DNA from: Paracoccus aminovorans
GTDB taxonomy: Bacteria; Pseudomonadota; Alphaproteobacteria; Rhodobacterales; Rhodobacteraceae
Direction: 5' to 3'
Assembly (NCBI RefSeq): GCF_001546115.1
Contig: NZ_KQ955209.1
Location: forward strand, 483,949 to 547,948
DNA: 64,000 nucleotides
Part shown: positions 52,566 to 62,100 of the stretch, in pieces
Layout: every line of letters begins with the position of its first letter
How positions within the stretch are numbered: position 1 is the stretch's first letter
Program-made: the position numbers and the translations under genes
The notes under the pieces: generated by a model
The model's input: the letters and a program-made list of their open reading frames with translations, nothing else
Told to the model about the DNA's origin: nothing
The model's database searches: none

Positions 52566-53090
52566 ATGTCGGGATCCGGTCCTAGTCCTGCTTACACCCT
52601 GAGCATCGAATCGGTCGAGCGCATCTGCGCCGAGCGCGGCGTCCGGTTCACGGCGCTGCGCCGCCTCGCCCTGGAGGCGCTGCTGGAGTTCAACGGTCCG
52701 GTCGGCGCCTATGACCTGCTCCGTGCCCTGGAACGCAAGCTTGGCAAATCCGTAGGTCCGCCTACGGCCTATCGGGCGTTGGAATTTCTCCAGGAGCATG
52801 GTTTCGTGACCCGGATCGAGACCCGAAACGCTTTCGTGCCGTCGTCGCACCCGGACGACCCCGGCGTCGGCGCCTTTTTTCTGTGCAACCACTGCGGTGC
52901 GACATTTGAAGTGGACCTACCCGGCCTGGAAGCCGAGTTCGCGCGCCGGGCCGAAACATTCGGATTCCGTGTCGGCCGGCGCGTCGTCGAGTTGCAGGGG
53001 ATCTGCGCCGATTGTCAGCATACCGCGGCGGCTGTCGAGGGACAGGGTCAGGCGGCAAAGGCCATGACAACGAAAGGGAGCCGCGGATGA
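52566..53090 (+). CDS. zur: Fur-family zinc uptake regulator Zur
   Basis: 174-residue regulator with an N-terminal winged helix (RGVRFTALRRLALEALLEFNG, PPTAYRALEFLQEHGFV) and a C-terminal metal-binding domain with two structural CxxC pairs (C107/C110 in FLCNHCG, C147/C150 in GICADCQH). These are the Zur pattern, as opposed to Fur. It represses zinc acquisition when zinc is plentiful. It overlaps the GTPase gene by 4 bases and carries its own operator. Confidence 0.93.
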   Translation: MSGSGPSPAYTLSIESVERICAERGVRFTALRRLALEALLEFNGPVGAYDLLRALERKLGKSVGPPTAYRALEFLQEHGFVTRIETRNAFVPSSHPDDPGVGAFFLCNHCGATFEVDLPGLEAEFARRAETFGFRVGRRVVELQGICADCQHTAAAVEGQGQAAKAMTTKGSRG

Positions 53091-54157
53091 TCGATCTTCC
53101 ATCCGCGCCCGTCCCGCTCACCTTGTTGACCGGGTTTCTGGGCAGCGGCAAGACCACGGTGCTGAACGGGCTGTTGCGCCATCCCGATTTCGGACGCACG
53201 GCCGTCATTATCAACGAATTCGGCGAGATCGGGCTGGACCACGAACTGGTGGTTTCGACGACCGAGACCATGGTTTTGCTGCAATCGGGCTGCATGTGCT
53301 GTGCCTTGCGGGGCGATCTGCTGGACACGCTGATCGAACTTGCGGAGCGGCGCGAGGCGGGCGAGCTGGTTTTCGACCGGGTGATGATCGAGACCACCGG
53401 GCTGGCCGATCCGGCGCCGATCCTGCACACGCTGCTGACCAGCATTGACCTGTCAGAGCGTTTCGTGACCGATGGGGTCGTGGCGACGGTCGACGCCGCG
53501 ACGGGGGCGGGCACGCTGCTGCGGCATGAAGAGGCGCTACGCCAGGTCGCCATGGCCGATCTTGTCCTGCTGACCAAGACCGACCAGCCCGAGGCCGACG
53601 AGCCTGCCGTCCGCCGCGAAATCGCGGCGCTGAACGCCGGTGCGCCGGTCGATGTGGCGCTGCATGGCCGGATCGACCCCCGGCGGCTGACCGTGCTGGG
53701 GCATTTCGATCCGGCAATGAAGTCGTCGCAGGTCCGGGACTGGCTGCGGCAGGAGACGGTGCCCGCCCCGCATCTTGCCGACGTGGAAGCGCTGAAGCAT
53801 CTGGACGCGATCCGCTCGATCTCCTGGGTGATCGACGAGCCGATTTCGGCCAATGCCTTCGACCTCTGGATGGAGATGCTGATGGCGCAACGCGGCGCCG
53901 ATCTGCTGCGCTTCAAGGGGCTGATCCACCTGCAGGGCGTGCCGCATCCTTTCGTGGTCCACGGGGTCCAGCACATCTTTCATCCGCCGGTCCTGCTGAC
54001 CGACTGGCAGGGCGAGGATCGCCGCTCGAAGCTGGTGCTGATCCTGCGCGACTTCACCGATCCCGAGCTGCGGGATCTGTTCTCTGCCCTGAATTCCATT
54101 GCCGTGACCGAGCATGTGCTGCCCGTCGGCTATCTTTCCGCCGAGGTGGTATCATGA
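53087..54157 (+). CDS. COG0523 (CobW/ZNG-type) GTPase metallochaperone
   Basis: 356-residue G3E GTPase with Walker A GFLGSGKTT (16-24), the metal site CMCC (C69, C71, C72), a Walker B/G3 region VMIETTGLADP, and a guanine-specificity TKTD. A C-terminal CobW_C domain (~250-350) includes LIHLQGVPHPFVVHGVQHIFHPP. Zur-linked members deliver zinc to client enzymes under starvation. Translation is coupled to zur (ATGA) and to the flavoprotein gene downstream. Confidence 0.92.
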   Translation: MIDLPSAPVPLTLLTGFLGSGKTTVLNGLLRHPDFGRTAVIINEFGEIGLDHELVVSTTETMVLLQSGCMCCALRGDLLDTLIELAERREAGELVFDRVMIETTGLADPAPILHTLLTSIDLSERFVTDGVVATVDAATGAGTLLRHEEALRQVAMADLVLLTKTDQPEADEPAVRREIAALNAGAPVDVALHGRIDPRRLTVLGHFDPAMKSSQVRDWLRQETVPAPHLADVEALKHLDAIRSISWVIDEPISANAFDLWMEMLMAQRGADLLRFKGLIHLQGVPHPFVVHGVQHIFHPPVLLTDWQGEDRRSKLVLILRDFTDPELRDLFSALNSIAVTEHVLPVGYLSAEVVS

Positions 54158-54817
54158 ACCTGTCCCAAGATCGTCACATCCCCGATCACGTGACCGTGGC
54201 CATCGTCGGGGCGGGGCCGGCGGGCTTGGGCGTGGCGCGGGTGCTGCGCGACCTGGCGATCCCGGATGTCTGGGTGCTGGAGCGTGGCCGGATCGGGCAG
54301 AGCTTCCTGCGCTGGCCTGCGGGCACGCGCCTGCTGACGCCGTCCTTTCCCGGCAATGTCTTCGGGCTGACCGACCTGAACGCGATCAGCTATGACAGCT
54401 CGCCCGGCTGGTCTTTGAAGCGCGAACACCCCGACGGCGGCGCCTATGCGCGCTATCTGGAGCAGGCGTCGCTGGCTTTCGGGCTGAATGTCGCATGCGG
54501 CATTGAGGTGCGGGAATTGGAGCCGGCGGATGACGGATTCATCCTGCACGCGGATGGCGGCGAAATCAGCGCGGCTTTTGTGATCTGGGCCTGCGTGCAG
54601 TTCGGAACCCCTTCGGATGGCGGCTGATCGGTGCGGAACATGCCCGCCACTACGCCACGGTCGGCCGTTGGCAGGATGTGCCGGGCGACGAGGTCTTCGT
54701 CATCGGCGGCTATGAAAGCGGCATCGACGCGGCGATCGGGCTAGCCCGCCCGGGCCGGCGGGTCACGGTGCTGGAGCGTGGTGCAGCGCCGTGGCTTGAC
54801 GGCGACAAGGACCCCAG
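54154..54817 (+). pseudogene. FAD-dependent oxidoreductase, frameshifted and cut by IS21
   Basis: ATG overlaps the GTPase stop. The N-terminus is a clear dinucleotide-binding fold (VAIVGAGPAGLGVARVLRD), followed by WPAGTRLLTPSFPGNVFGLTDLN. The frame breaks near 54600 (ends FGTPSDGG-stop at 54627). Homology resumes in another frame (HARHYATVGRWQDVPGDE, FVIGGYESGIDAAI, RVTVLERGAAPWLDGDKDPS) until the IS21 end at 54818. The C-terminal part does not reappear beyond the element. The intact gene would have been the third gene of a zur-GTPase-oxidoreductase operon. Confidence 0.85.
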
Positions 54818-54935
54818 TGTTGAGCGGCGTGGAATAAGGACCCCGCTTCTGGGGTGATCGGCGTCCAAAAGGGACCCCACCGACCGGGGGTTGGGTCCAT
54901 TGTGCTTCCGAGGATTATCGGAGGCCGAGCGCGGG

Positions 54936-56435
54936 ATGCTGATCGTGGAGACAATCGCAAAAATCAGGCGGCTGCATTTTACCGAGGGCAAGGGGATCAA
55001 GACGATCTGCCGCGACCTGAAGCTGTCGAAGAAGGTGGTGCGCAAGGTGATCCGCACCGGGATAACGGAGTTCACCTACACCCGGACGGTTCAGCCACGC
55101 CCGAAGCTGGGCGCCTGGCTTGAGGAACTGAGCCGGCTGTTGGCGATCAACGCGGCTCGTGGGCGCCGGGAACGCCTGACGCTGATCCAGATCTACGAGG
55201 AACTGCGCGGCCTTGGCTATGAAGGCGGGTATGATGCGGTCCGCCGCTACGCCTCGGTCTGGGCGCGCACTCAAAGCTCCGGTGCCTCGTCCGCCTTCGT
55301 GCCGCTGAGTTTTGCCCCCGGCGAAGCCTATCAGTTCGACTGGAGCCACGAGGTTGTCCTGATCGATGGGGCGACCACCACGATCAAGGTGGCCCATGTT
55401 CGCCTGTGCCACAGCCGGATGTTCTTCGTGCGGGCCTATCCGCGCGAGACGCAGGAGATGGTGTTCGATGCCCATGATCGGGCTTTCGCCTTCTTCAAGG
55501 GCACCTGCACCCGCGGGATCTACGACAACATGAAGACGGCGGTGGAGACCATCTTTGTCGGCAAGGAGCGCCTCTACAATCGTCGGTTCCTGCAGATGGC
55601 CAGCCACTATCTGGTCGAGCCCGTCGCCTGCACCCCGGCCTCGGGCTGGGAGAAGGGTCAGGTGGAGAGCCAGGTCGGCACGGTTCGCCAACGGTTCTTC
55701 TCACCCCGGGTCAGGGTCAAGAGCTACGAGGAACTGAATGCCTGGCTGCTGGACAAGTGCATCGCCTCGGCCAGGAGCAGCAAGCATCCGGAGTTGACGG
55801 ACAAGACCATCTGGGAAGTCTTTCAGGAAGAACGCCCGCACCTCGTCCCTTATGCCGGGCGCTTCGACGGCTTCCACTCGCTGCCTGCGGCGGTATCGAA
55901 GACCTGCCTCGTGCGGTTCGACAACAACAAATACTCTGTCGCGGCAACGGCTGTCGGGCGGCCGGTCGAGATCAGGGCCTATGCGGAACGGATCGAGATC
56001 CGGCAGGAAGGGCGGCTGGTCGGGGACCATCCCCGTCACTTCGGGCGGGACCGGACAATCTACAATCCCTGGCACTATGTGCCTGTCCTGCTTCGCAAAC
56101 CCGGGGCGCAGCGCAATGGCGCACCGTTCAAGGACTGGGTTCTGCCCGGCGCCCTCGAGCAGATCCGTCGCAAGCTGCAGGGCTCCTCGGACGGTGACCG
56201 CCAGATGGTGAAGATCCTCGGCGCCGTGCTGACGGAGGGAGTTCCCGCCGTGCAGAAGGCCTGCGCCGAAGCGCTCTCGCAGGGCGTCCACTCCGCCGAT
56301 GTGATCCTCAACATCCTGTCCCGCAGGTGCGACCCGGAGCCGCCACCCTTGCTGCTCACCTCTCCGGCCTTGCGCCTGACCCATGAACCGGTGGCCGACT
56401 GTGCCCGCTATGACCTGCTGCGGAGGGCCGGCTGA
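54936..56435 (+). CDS. istA: IS21 transposase IstA
   Basis: 499-residue DDE transposase. An N-terminal helix-turn-helix ([21 protein letters not shown]) is followed by an rve core with catalytic Asp in YQFDWSHE, second Asp in [11 protein letters not shown] and Glu in [12 protein letters not shown], and a C-terminal beta-barrel region ([17 protein letters not shown]). ATG 54936 ([13 protein letters not shown]) is the usual family start; an in-frame start 45 bases earlier is less likely. Its stop overlaps the istB start as TGATG. Confidence 0.93.
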   Translation: MLIVETIAKIRRLHFTEGKGIKTICRDLKLSKKVVRKVIRTGITEFTYTRTVQPRPKLGAWLEELSRLLAINAARGRRERLTLIQIYEELRGLGYEGGYDAVRRYASVWARTQSSGASSAFVPLSFAPGEAYQFDWSHEVVLIDGATTTIKVAHVRLCHSRMFFVRAYPRETQEMVFDAHDRAFAFFKGTCTRGIYDNMKTAVETIFVGKERLYNRRFLQMASHYLVEPVACTPASGWEKGQVESQVGTVRQRFFSPRVRVKSYEELNAWLLDKCIASARSSKHPELTDKTIWEVFQEERPHLVPYAGRFDGFHSLPAAVSKTCLVRFDNNKYSVAATAVGRPVEIRAYAERIEIRQEGRLVGDHPRHFGRDRTIYNPWHYVPVLLRKPGAQRNGAPFKDWVLPGALEQIRRKLQGSSDGDRQMVKILGAVLTEGVPAVQKACAEALSQGVHSADVILNILSRRCDPEPPPLLLTSPALRLTHEPVADCARYDLLRRAG

Positions 56436-57163
56436 TGGATCGTGCAGAGATCATGGCAGCGATGGGCGAGCTGAAGCTCTACGGCATGCGCGCCGCTTAC
56501 GACGAACTCATGGCGGTGGCTGTGCGCCGCCAGCACGAACCCCGCCAGATCGTCGGAGATCTTCTGGCCGCCGAGATCAACGAGAAGAAGGCGCGCTCGG
56601 TCAAATACCAGATCACCACCGCCAAGCTGCCCTATGCCCGGGAGATCGAGGAGTTCACCTTCGATGATACGCCGATCAACGAGACGCTGGTGCGCGACCT
56701 GGCCAGCGGGGAATTCCTCAGCCAGCAGCGCAATGTCGTGCTGGTCGGCGGCACCGGGACCGGCAAGACCCATATCTCCGTGGCGATCGCGCGCGCCGTC
56801 ATCCGCAACGGCGCTCGCGGCCGCTTCTTCAACGTTGTGGACCTCGTGAACAGGCTGGAGGCCGAGGGCCGTGCAGGGCGGGCCGGCCGGCTGGCCGAGC
56901 ATCTCATGCGGCTCGACTTCGTCATTCTCGATGAACTCGGATATCTGCCATTCGCGCAGTCCGGCGGCCAGTTGTTGTTCCATCTGATCAGCAAGCTCTA
57001 CGAGCAGACTTCCGTCATCGTCACCACCAACCTCGCATTCGGAGAGTGGCCGACCGTCTTCGGAGACGCGAAGATGACCACCGCGCTGCTCGATCGTCTC
57101 ACCCACCACTGCGACATCGTCGAAACCGGCAACGACAGCTGGCGCATCAAAACAAGAGCCTGA
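56435..57163 (+). CDS. istB: IS21 helper ATPase IstB
   Basis: 242-residue AAA+ protein with Walker [10 protein letters not shown] (~104-112), Walker [13 protein letters not shown], sensor [10 protein letters not shown] and C-terminal [11 protein letters not shown]. IstB assembles on target DNA and activates IstA. It is complete, with no lesions, suggesting a recently active element. Confidence 0.94.
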   Translation: MDRAEIMAAMGELKLYGMRAAYDELMAVAVRRQHEPRQIVGDLLAAEINEKKARSVKYQITTAKLPYAREIEEFTFDDTPINETLVRDLASGEFLSQQRNVVLVGGTGTGKTHISVAIARAVIRNGARGRFFNVVDLVNRLEAEGRAGRAGRLAEHLMRLDFVILDELGYLPFAQSGGQLLFHLISKLYEQTSVIVTTNLAFGEWPTVFGDAKMTTALLDRLTHHCDIVETGNDSWRIKTRA

Positions 57164-57556
57164 CCGCCCTCCAAAACGCAGGCCCGCGTCGGCTGCGCCA
57201 GCTGAAAAGCTACGCCGCCACGGGCCTGCTCACCACATCGCCAGAGGGGTCCCTTTTGGACGCCGATAAGGGGGCACCATTCAACGCCGATTGACAGCCA
57301 AACTCCACGGAATTCACGCGGATGTCGGACTATGGAGACTGCCCGGAGCAGATCTGACGCCCTCCCGATCAGATGACTTCCCGAATTGACCTTTCCCGTG
57401 CGAAAGCGCCGCAGGGTCGAAGCTGTTCAAGGCAAATCGCAGACCAGGACGCCCGGCAAATCCATGCGGTCCCGCGCGACCGCCGTCCCCCCTGCACGAC
57501 TGTTTCCCCACCGACGTCCGATTTCGAAGGCAGTTCAACTTGAGGAGTCGGAAGTC

Positions 57557-59185
57557 ATGACCACCGCCAGAACCATTCCAGCCCCGGACATCATCTATCA
57601 CGATGAGCCTGAAGTCTTGCGACAGGCTGCGGCGGAAGATTTCTCCCTGCATATCGTGCCGCCCACTTGGCGAAGTTCCCGGTTTTCGCTCTCGATGGCC
57701 TGGTTCGGCCTGATGAGCGCCATGTTCTGGGTCGTAGTCGGCAGCACCGTCGCCCTGACCGTCGGCACAATCAACACGCTGATCGGCATCGCGCTTTCGA
57801 CGGTCGTCTACGGGATCCTGTGCAGTATCGCGGCGCGCTTCGCCGCGCGCAGCGGCACCAGCGTGGCGCTGTTTTCCCGCGCGGTCTTCGGGCAGGTCGG
57901 CGCCACCTTCGCCGCCCTGCTGTTCGGCGTGACGATCACCTACTACGCCATTGCCGAAGGCTCTATCGTGGCCATCGCGCTGCAGGACTATTTCGGCGGG
58001 CCGATGAGCCTGTGGTATTTCGTCGTCTGCCTCTACAGCGCGCCGCTGGTGATGCGGGGCGTGCGGACCTGGCTGGACCGGATCAACGGCATCCTGTTGC
58101 CGCTCTACGTCTTCGGCCTGATGGCCTGCGTCATCTGGGCGATCTCGAAGCACGGCTACTCGGGCGCCTGGCTGACGCAGCTTCCGGCGGGCCACGCCGA
58201 CCTCGGCGTGCCCGGCTGGTGGTTCGCCTTCACCGTCTACATGGGCGTCTGGGTCGTGGTGATGATGACCTGGGACGTCGCGCGTTTCGGGCGCAAGGAG
58301 GATTCCCGCTACAACGGCAACTTCACCTTCGGCATTCCCTTTTATGTCGTCACTCTGCTGATCAACGGTGCCGTGGGGATGTTCATCGCGCACACCATCC
58401 CGATCGAGGGGCAATTGTCCGAAACCTCGGCCATCATCGGCATCGTCGCGCTGATGGGACCGTTCGGCGTGCTGCTGGTCTGGGCCAGCCAGACGCGGAT
58501 CAACACGATCAACTTCTATCTTTCCTCGACGAACATGCAGAACTTCTTCGCCCGCGCGTTCAAGATCTCATGGCCGCGCACGGTCTGGGTGGTCATCATG
58601 ACGGTGATCATCTTCCTGATCATGCTCACCAACGTCTTCGGCTACCTGCTGCTGACGCTGCAGTTCCAGGGCGTGATCATCGTGGCCTGGGTGGGCGTCG
58701 CCATGACCCATATCGGCTGGTGCTCCCTGCGCGGCATCAGGGCCGATATGCTTGAGTTCCGGCCCGGCCGGGTGCCGCTGGTCAATCCGGGCGGCCTGGG
58801 CGCGTGGATCATCGCCTCGGCGGTGGGCTGTTTCCTGATGGTCTTCGGCGGCAGCTTTGGCGGCATCTGGGCACCTCCGATCACCCTTGCCATCGCTGTG
58901 GTCATCTATGCCGCCGCTCTCGGGGTGGCCCGCCGCAACTGGTATGTCGAGGATCGCCCCCACGATCCCCGTAAGGAGGTCGACGATCCCTGGACGGCAA
59001 GAATCCGGTGCCATCACTGCGGCCAAGCCTATATCGCGCATGAAATGGACCGAGATCCGTCATCGGATCACGAGCCGATCTGTCTGGCCTGCGCCTCGGA
59101 TCGCAGCGAGTTCCTGGTCGCAGCCCGGGCCGAGGCACGGGCCCATAACGACACCGCCGGGCAGATCGGTCTGGCCACCCAATAA
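57557..59185 (+). CDS. NCS1-family nucleobase permease with C-terminal zinc-ribbon-like tail
   Basis: 542-residue symporter with 12 helices (~45-460) of the cytosine/purine/allantoin NCS1 family: SMAWFGLMSAMFWVVVGS, SRAVFGQVGATFAALLFG, TYYAIAEGS, QTRINTINFYLSSTNMQNFF. After the last helix a ~75-residue hydrophilic tail carries C485-x2-C488 and C509-x2-C512 (CHHCG, CLAC), a likely zinc ribbon that ordinary NCS1 permeases lack. ATG 57557 has GAGGAG upstream. A terminator separates it from the convergent AmiR gene. The substrate is unknown; the AmiC/AmiR neighbours suggest a nitrogen compound. Confidence 0.88.
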   Translation: MTTARTIPAPDIIYHDEPEVLRQAAAEDFSLHIVPPTWRSSRFSLSMAWFGLMSAMFWVVVGSTVALTVGTINTLIGIALSTVVYGILCSIAARFAARSGTSVALFSRAVFGQVGATFAALLFGVTITYYAIAEGSIVAIALQDYFGGPMSLWYFVVCLYSAPLVMRGVRTWLDRINGILLPLYVFGLMACVIWAISKHGYSGAWLTQLPAGHADLGVPGWWFAFTVYMGVWVVVMMTWDVARFGRKEDSRYNGNFTFGIPFYVVTLLINGAVGMFIAHTIPIEGQLSETSAIIGIVALMGPFGVLLVWASQTRINTINFYLSSTNMQNFFARAFKISWPRTVWVVIMTVIIFLIMLTNVFGYLLLTLQFQGVIIVAWVGVAMTHIGWCSLRGIRADMLEFRPGRVPLVNPGGLGAWIIASAVGCFLMVFGGSFGGIWAPPITLAIAVVIYAAALGVARRNWYVEDRPHDPRKEVDDPWTARIRCHHCGQAYIAHEMDRDPSSDHEPICLACASDRSEFLVAARAEARAHNDTAGQIGLATQ

Positions 59186-59201
59186 AGCCAACGCCTGACG
59201 G

Positions 59202-59230
59202 GCTGCACGCGCATTCGTGCAGCTCTTTCT
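59202..59230. terminator. Terminator after the NCS1 permease gene
   Basis: An 8-bp stem GCTGCACG / CGTGCAGC with a 6-base loop, followed by TCTTTCT, in the short gap between convergent genes. Confidence 0.8.
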
Positions 59231-59247
59231 ATGCCGGTATTATCTCC

Positions 59248-59901
59248 CTATTCCTCCCGCATGAGATTTTCCTCACCCTCCCGCCAATTCAATCCCGAGA
59301 GGATCTGGCTGGACACAACGTCGACCGTTGTCCGCCGCTTCATTGCAAGGTGGCGCAATATGCGATAGGCTTCCTTCTCGGAATGACTGTCGGTCAACAT
59401 GACAGCCAGCTTGGCCCGCTCGACGGTCCGGCAGGATTCGAGCTTGGCCTGCAAGCGATCGAGATTCATACGCAGCCGCAACTCACGTCGATGGTTGTTC
59501 ACTGCCGCCAGGAGGTTGGTCAGGATTCCAAAAGGCCTAATCGGCAGGCCAATAACGGCATTCACGCGCATATGAAGCAGGCGGTCGATCGACAGCGGAC
59601 TTTCATAGTCGATAACCGCGATCAGAACGGCGGAAGGTTCCTCCGCCTGCCAATGGAATGTCAGCTTGCTTTCGGTCACCCGGTCGACCATGACGAATAC
59701 AATATCGATATCATCGGAATAGGAGGATGGGGGCGGCCAGCATTCCTCGACCTGACAACCGATCCGCTCCAAGTGTGACCGCAATGCCAAGCTGTCATTG
59801 TTCTGGGGTTGTACAAGCAAAACCCTCAATGACCGGAGATCCTTGATCAAGAAGGGCTGGCCTTTTTCACTGGCAAAGGGCTCGCTTCTTCCAGGTCGCA
59901 T
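59248..59901 (-). CDS. amiR: AmiR/NasT-type ANTAR antiterminator
   Basis: 217-residue regulator. A pseudo-receiver domain (~15-130; LRVLLVQPQNNDSLALRSHLERIGCQVE, lacking an acidic phosphorylation pocket) is followed by a coiled linker and a C-terminal ANTAR RNA-binding domain (~145-200; CRTVERAKLAVMLTDSHSEKEAYRILRHLAMKRRTTVDVV). This is the AmiR layout: RNA-binding antitermination released by its partner when ligand binds. ATG 59901 has AAGGA 6 bases upstream, preferred to the ATG at 59931. It lies 48 bases downstream of amiC. Confidence 0.85.
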   Translation of the reverse strand: MRPGRSEPFASEKGQPFLIKDLRSLRVLLVQPQNNDSLALRSHLERIGCQVEECWPPPSSYSDDIDIVFVMVDRVTESKLTFHWQAEEPSAVLIAVIDYESPLSIDRLLHMRVNAVIGLPIRPFGILTNLLAAVNNHRRELRLRMNLDRLQAKLESCRTVERAKLAVMLTDSHSEKEAYRILRHLAMKRRTTVDVVSSQILSGLNWREGEENLMREE

Positions 59902-59949
59902 TGCAGATCCTTTTGCGGAAAGACTTATCACCCCATGGTGATTCCGGCT

Positions 59950-61140
59950 CTACCTGTAAACCCTCAGGCTCCGAGGCCAATGGAAATCGGGCGGATTGGC
60001 TTCCGGCGGCAGTTCACCCTCGCCGAAAAGGGAGTAGGTGGTTCGATAGGGGTCGGGTCGGATGGCTTGATTGGTCTCCGCAATGATATCGAATTGCCCG
60101 TCCTTGCGCGCCACACCGATCTTGGGCCAGACGTGACAATGCGCATTCAACGGGTCGATCATGATCCTGCCTTGCGGCGCGTCAAAGGCGGTGCCCAGAA
60201 TTTCAGAGCGGATCGAATTGATGTTCTCAGGGTCGCAATGGCGCATCGCCTGCGCGACCACATGCGCCTGCGTATAGGCGGCATCCCAGCACATGTTCGC
60301 GTCGGGCTGCTCGCCTCGAAAGGCTTTATACCGCTCGAGACAAGCCAGGTTGCTGGGATTGGACTGCGATGCGAAATAGGTGGCTGCGGTGATGTGTCCT
60401 GCGGTTGCCGCGGCGCCGATTTCACGAATGTCCGCCTCGCTGGTGGTCAGGCTCGCCACCACGATCTGTTCATTATCCAAACTATTTTCGGCAAGCGCTT
60501 CGTAAAATTTTATATTTGAACGGCCAACGAAATTGTTGAAAATAATGTTCGCACTGCATGCCTTTATATTCTTGATCAGCGCATCAAAATCCGTAGCCGA
60601 GGCGTCATCTCCAAGGTAAGATTGTCCTAACACCTCCCCTCCGCCGGATGCGAGCAAGTCGGCCATTATTCTTCCCGATTCTCGCGGCCATACATAGTCC
60701 GATCCAACAATATATACGCGCGGAGAAAAATTTTCGAGAAGATGGAGCGCCAAGAAAAGACTGTTCTGGTTTGGCACGGCGCCAAAGTATATGATATTAT
60801 CCGAATATTCAAACCCTTCATATTGCGCGGGATAACAAAGAAGTCCTGCCTCTTTGCCGAGAACGCTCAGGACGGCCTTGCGTTGTCTGGACGTGTAGCA
60901 GCCGAGTATAATCTTGACCTTGCTTTCGATGAGCAGATCTTCTGCCAATTTCTGGTAGGATTCCGGATCTCCCATAGGATCGCGATAGACAGGAACAAGC
61001 TCGCGACCACCTATTCCGCCGGCCATGTTAATTTCATCAATGGCAAACTCCGTGGCGGACAGCATGCTCCGTTCTGTAACGGCAGTCCAGCCGGATTTTG
61101 AAAATAAAACCCCAATATAAATTGGTTGATCGCTTTTCAT
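59950..61140 (-). CDS. amiC: AmiC-type ligand sensor (cytoplasmic type I periplasmic-binding fold)
   Basis: 396-residue protein strongly resembling AmiC of the amidase system: IGVLFSKSGWTAVTERSMLSA, GCYTSRQRKAVLSVLG, LLCYPAQYEGFEYSDNIIYFG, VPNQNS, FDAPQGRIMID and AIRPDPYRTTYSL. There is no signal peptide, so it acts in the cytoplasm as the negative partner of AmiR, releasing it on ligand binding. ATG 61138-61140 with GGAAAGG upstream is preferred over the GTG at 61158. The coding sequence is more AT-rich than its surroundings, especially 60500-61140, hinting at different ancestry. No amidase gene is in the window. Confidence 0.88.
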   Translation of the reverse strand: MKSDQPIYIGVLFSKSGWTAVTERSMLSATEFAIDEINMAGGIGGRELVPVYRDPMGDPESYQKLAEDLLIESKVKIILGCYTSRQRKAVLSVLGKEAGLLCYPAQYEGFEYSDNIIYFGAVPNQNSLFLALHLLENFSPRVYIVGSDYVWPRESGRIMADLLASGGGEVLGQSYLGDDASATDFDALIKNIKACSANIIFNNFVGRSNIKFYEALAENSLDNEQIVVASLTTSEADIREIGAAATAGHITAATYFASQSNPSNLACLERYKAFRGEQPDANMCWDAAYTQAHVVAQAMRHCDPENINSIRSEILGTAFDAPQGRIMIDPLNAHCHVWPKIGVARKDGQFDIIAETNQAIRPDPYRTTYSLFGEGELPPEANPPDFHWPRSLRVYR

Positions 61141-61395
61141 TTCACGTAACCTTTCCACGAAGGCTCGAACTATGGGGCGATACCAAGATCGCCTGGTGTT
61201 AATTCAAGCTCGCCCATCTGAAGGTTATGCGAATTCGATGATGCGGTCAATGTTTGTCCGTAGTGCTTTTGGGCGCATTTCTGCTTGGCAGATAGCAAAT
61301 AATAGCGGCCGGTCCGCTTTACCTCGATCGGCCGCTGCTCATAGCGCAGAACAGCACAATTGTGACGAGCGCGACGTCAGAGAGGGAACTTTGAG

Positions 61396-62100
61396 AGTGC
61401 CTCCCGTCCAGGTTGCGACTCTGCGGCCCGACAAGGGCGACGCCACGGCGCTGCGCGAAAGCGAGGAGCGGCTCGCGAATTCGGCCAAGCCTCGCAGGAC
61501 ATGTTGTGGATTCGCGATGCCGAGACCCAGCAATGGCAATACCTGCCTCGGCCTTCGAGACGATCTATGCCCTTTCGCGCGACGAGGCGCTGTAGGGCAA
61601 CAATTTCCGCAACTGCCGGAGGACCGGCAGCACCCGAGCGCCATGATACAGAGGACACGCGACGGCGAAAGGGCGTCCTCCGAATACCGGATGCGCCGGC
61701 TCGCGACAGCCAAGTCCGCTGGCTGCGCGATACCGATTTTCCATCCGCGACGTGCGGGGTCGGACGGTCCGCATCGGGGGCATTGGTCAGAGCTTTACCG
61801 AGGAAAAGGAGCCGGCCGGCCGCATGGCGGTCCAGGTCGCCGGATCGCAGCATCGCACCAGGAGTCTTATCGGCGTGGTGCGCGTCATGGCCGACCGCAC
61901 CGGCGAGACCAGTCGCGACGTCGCCGATTTCCAGGGGCGTTTCGGCCACCGGCTGGCGGCGCCGGCGCGCGTGTCCCGCCTGGGGGGCGCCGAAAAGGTG
62001 CTCCTCGAAGGTCTGCGTGGCATCGGCCTGTGGTCGAGCATGGTGCAGAGGCTTGCCATGGCGCTGCATGAACTGGCAACGAACGCCGCCCGCTGGCTGA
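61396..62100 (+). pseudogene. PAS-HWE histidine kinase, frameshifted relic
   Basis: Kinase homology is scattered over all three plus-strand frames. A PAS region (LWIRDAETQQWQYL, AFETIYALSRDEAL, TRDGERASSEYRMRR, VRWLRDTDF) leads into HWE-type dimerisation and catalytic blocks (RTVRIGGIGQSFTEEKE, MADRTGETSRDVADFQ, RFGHRLAAPARVSRL, ALHELATNAA). At least four frame changes are needed to read it, and the phospho-acceptor region is corrupted (AGSQHRTRSLIGVV for the usual ELQHRTRN). It ends at a junction near 62100 with a dehydrogenase fragment. Confidence 0.75.

Larger units (their letters stand above)
54818..57296 (+). mobile_element. IS21-family element, structurally complete
   Basis: 2479 bp, beginning TGT and ending ACA as IS21 elements do. 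The ends are related inverted repeats: TGTTGAGCGGCGTGGAA at the left, complement of TTCAACGCCGATTGACA at the right. A longer shared internal block (GGCGTCCAAAAGGGACCCC) occurs near both ends. It carries istA and istB. No matching target duplication flanks it. Confidence 0.88.
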
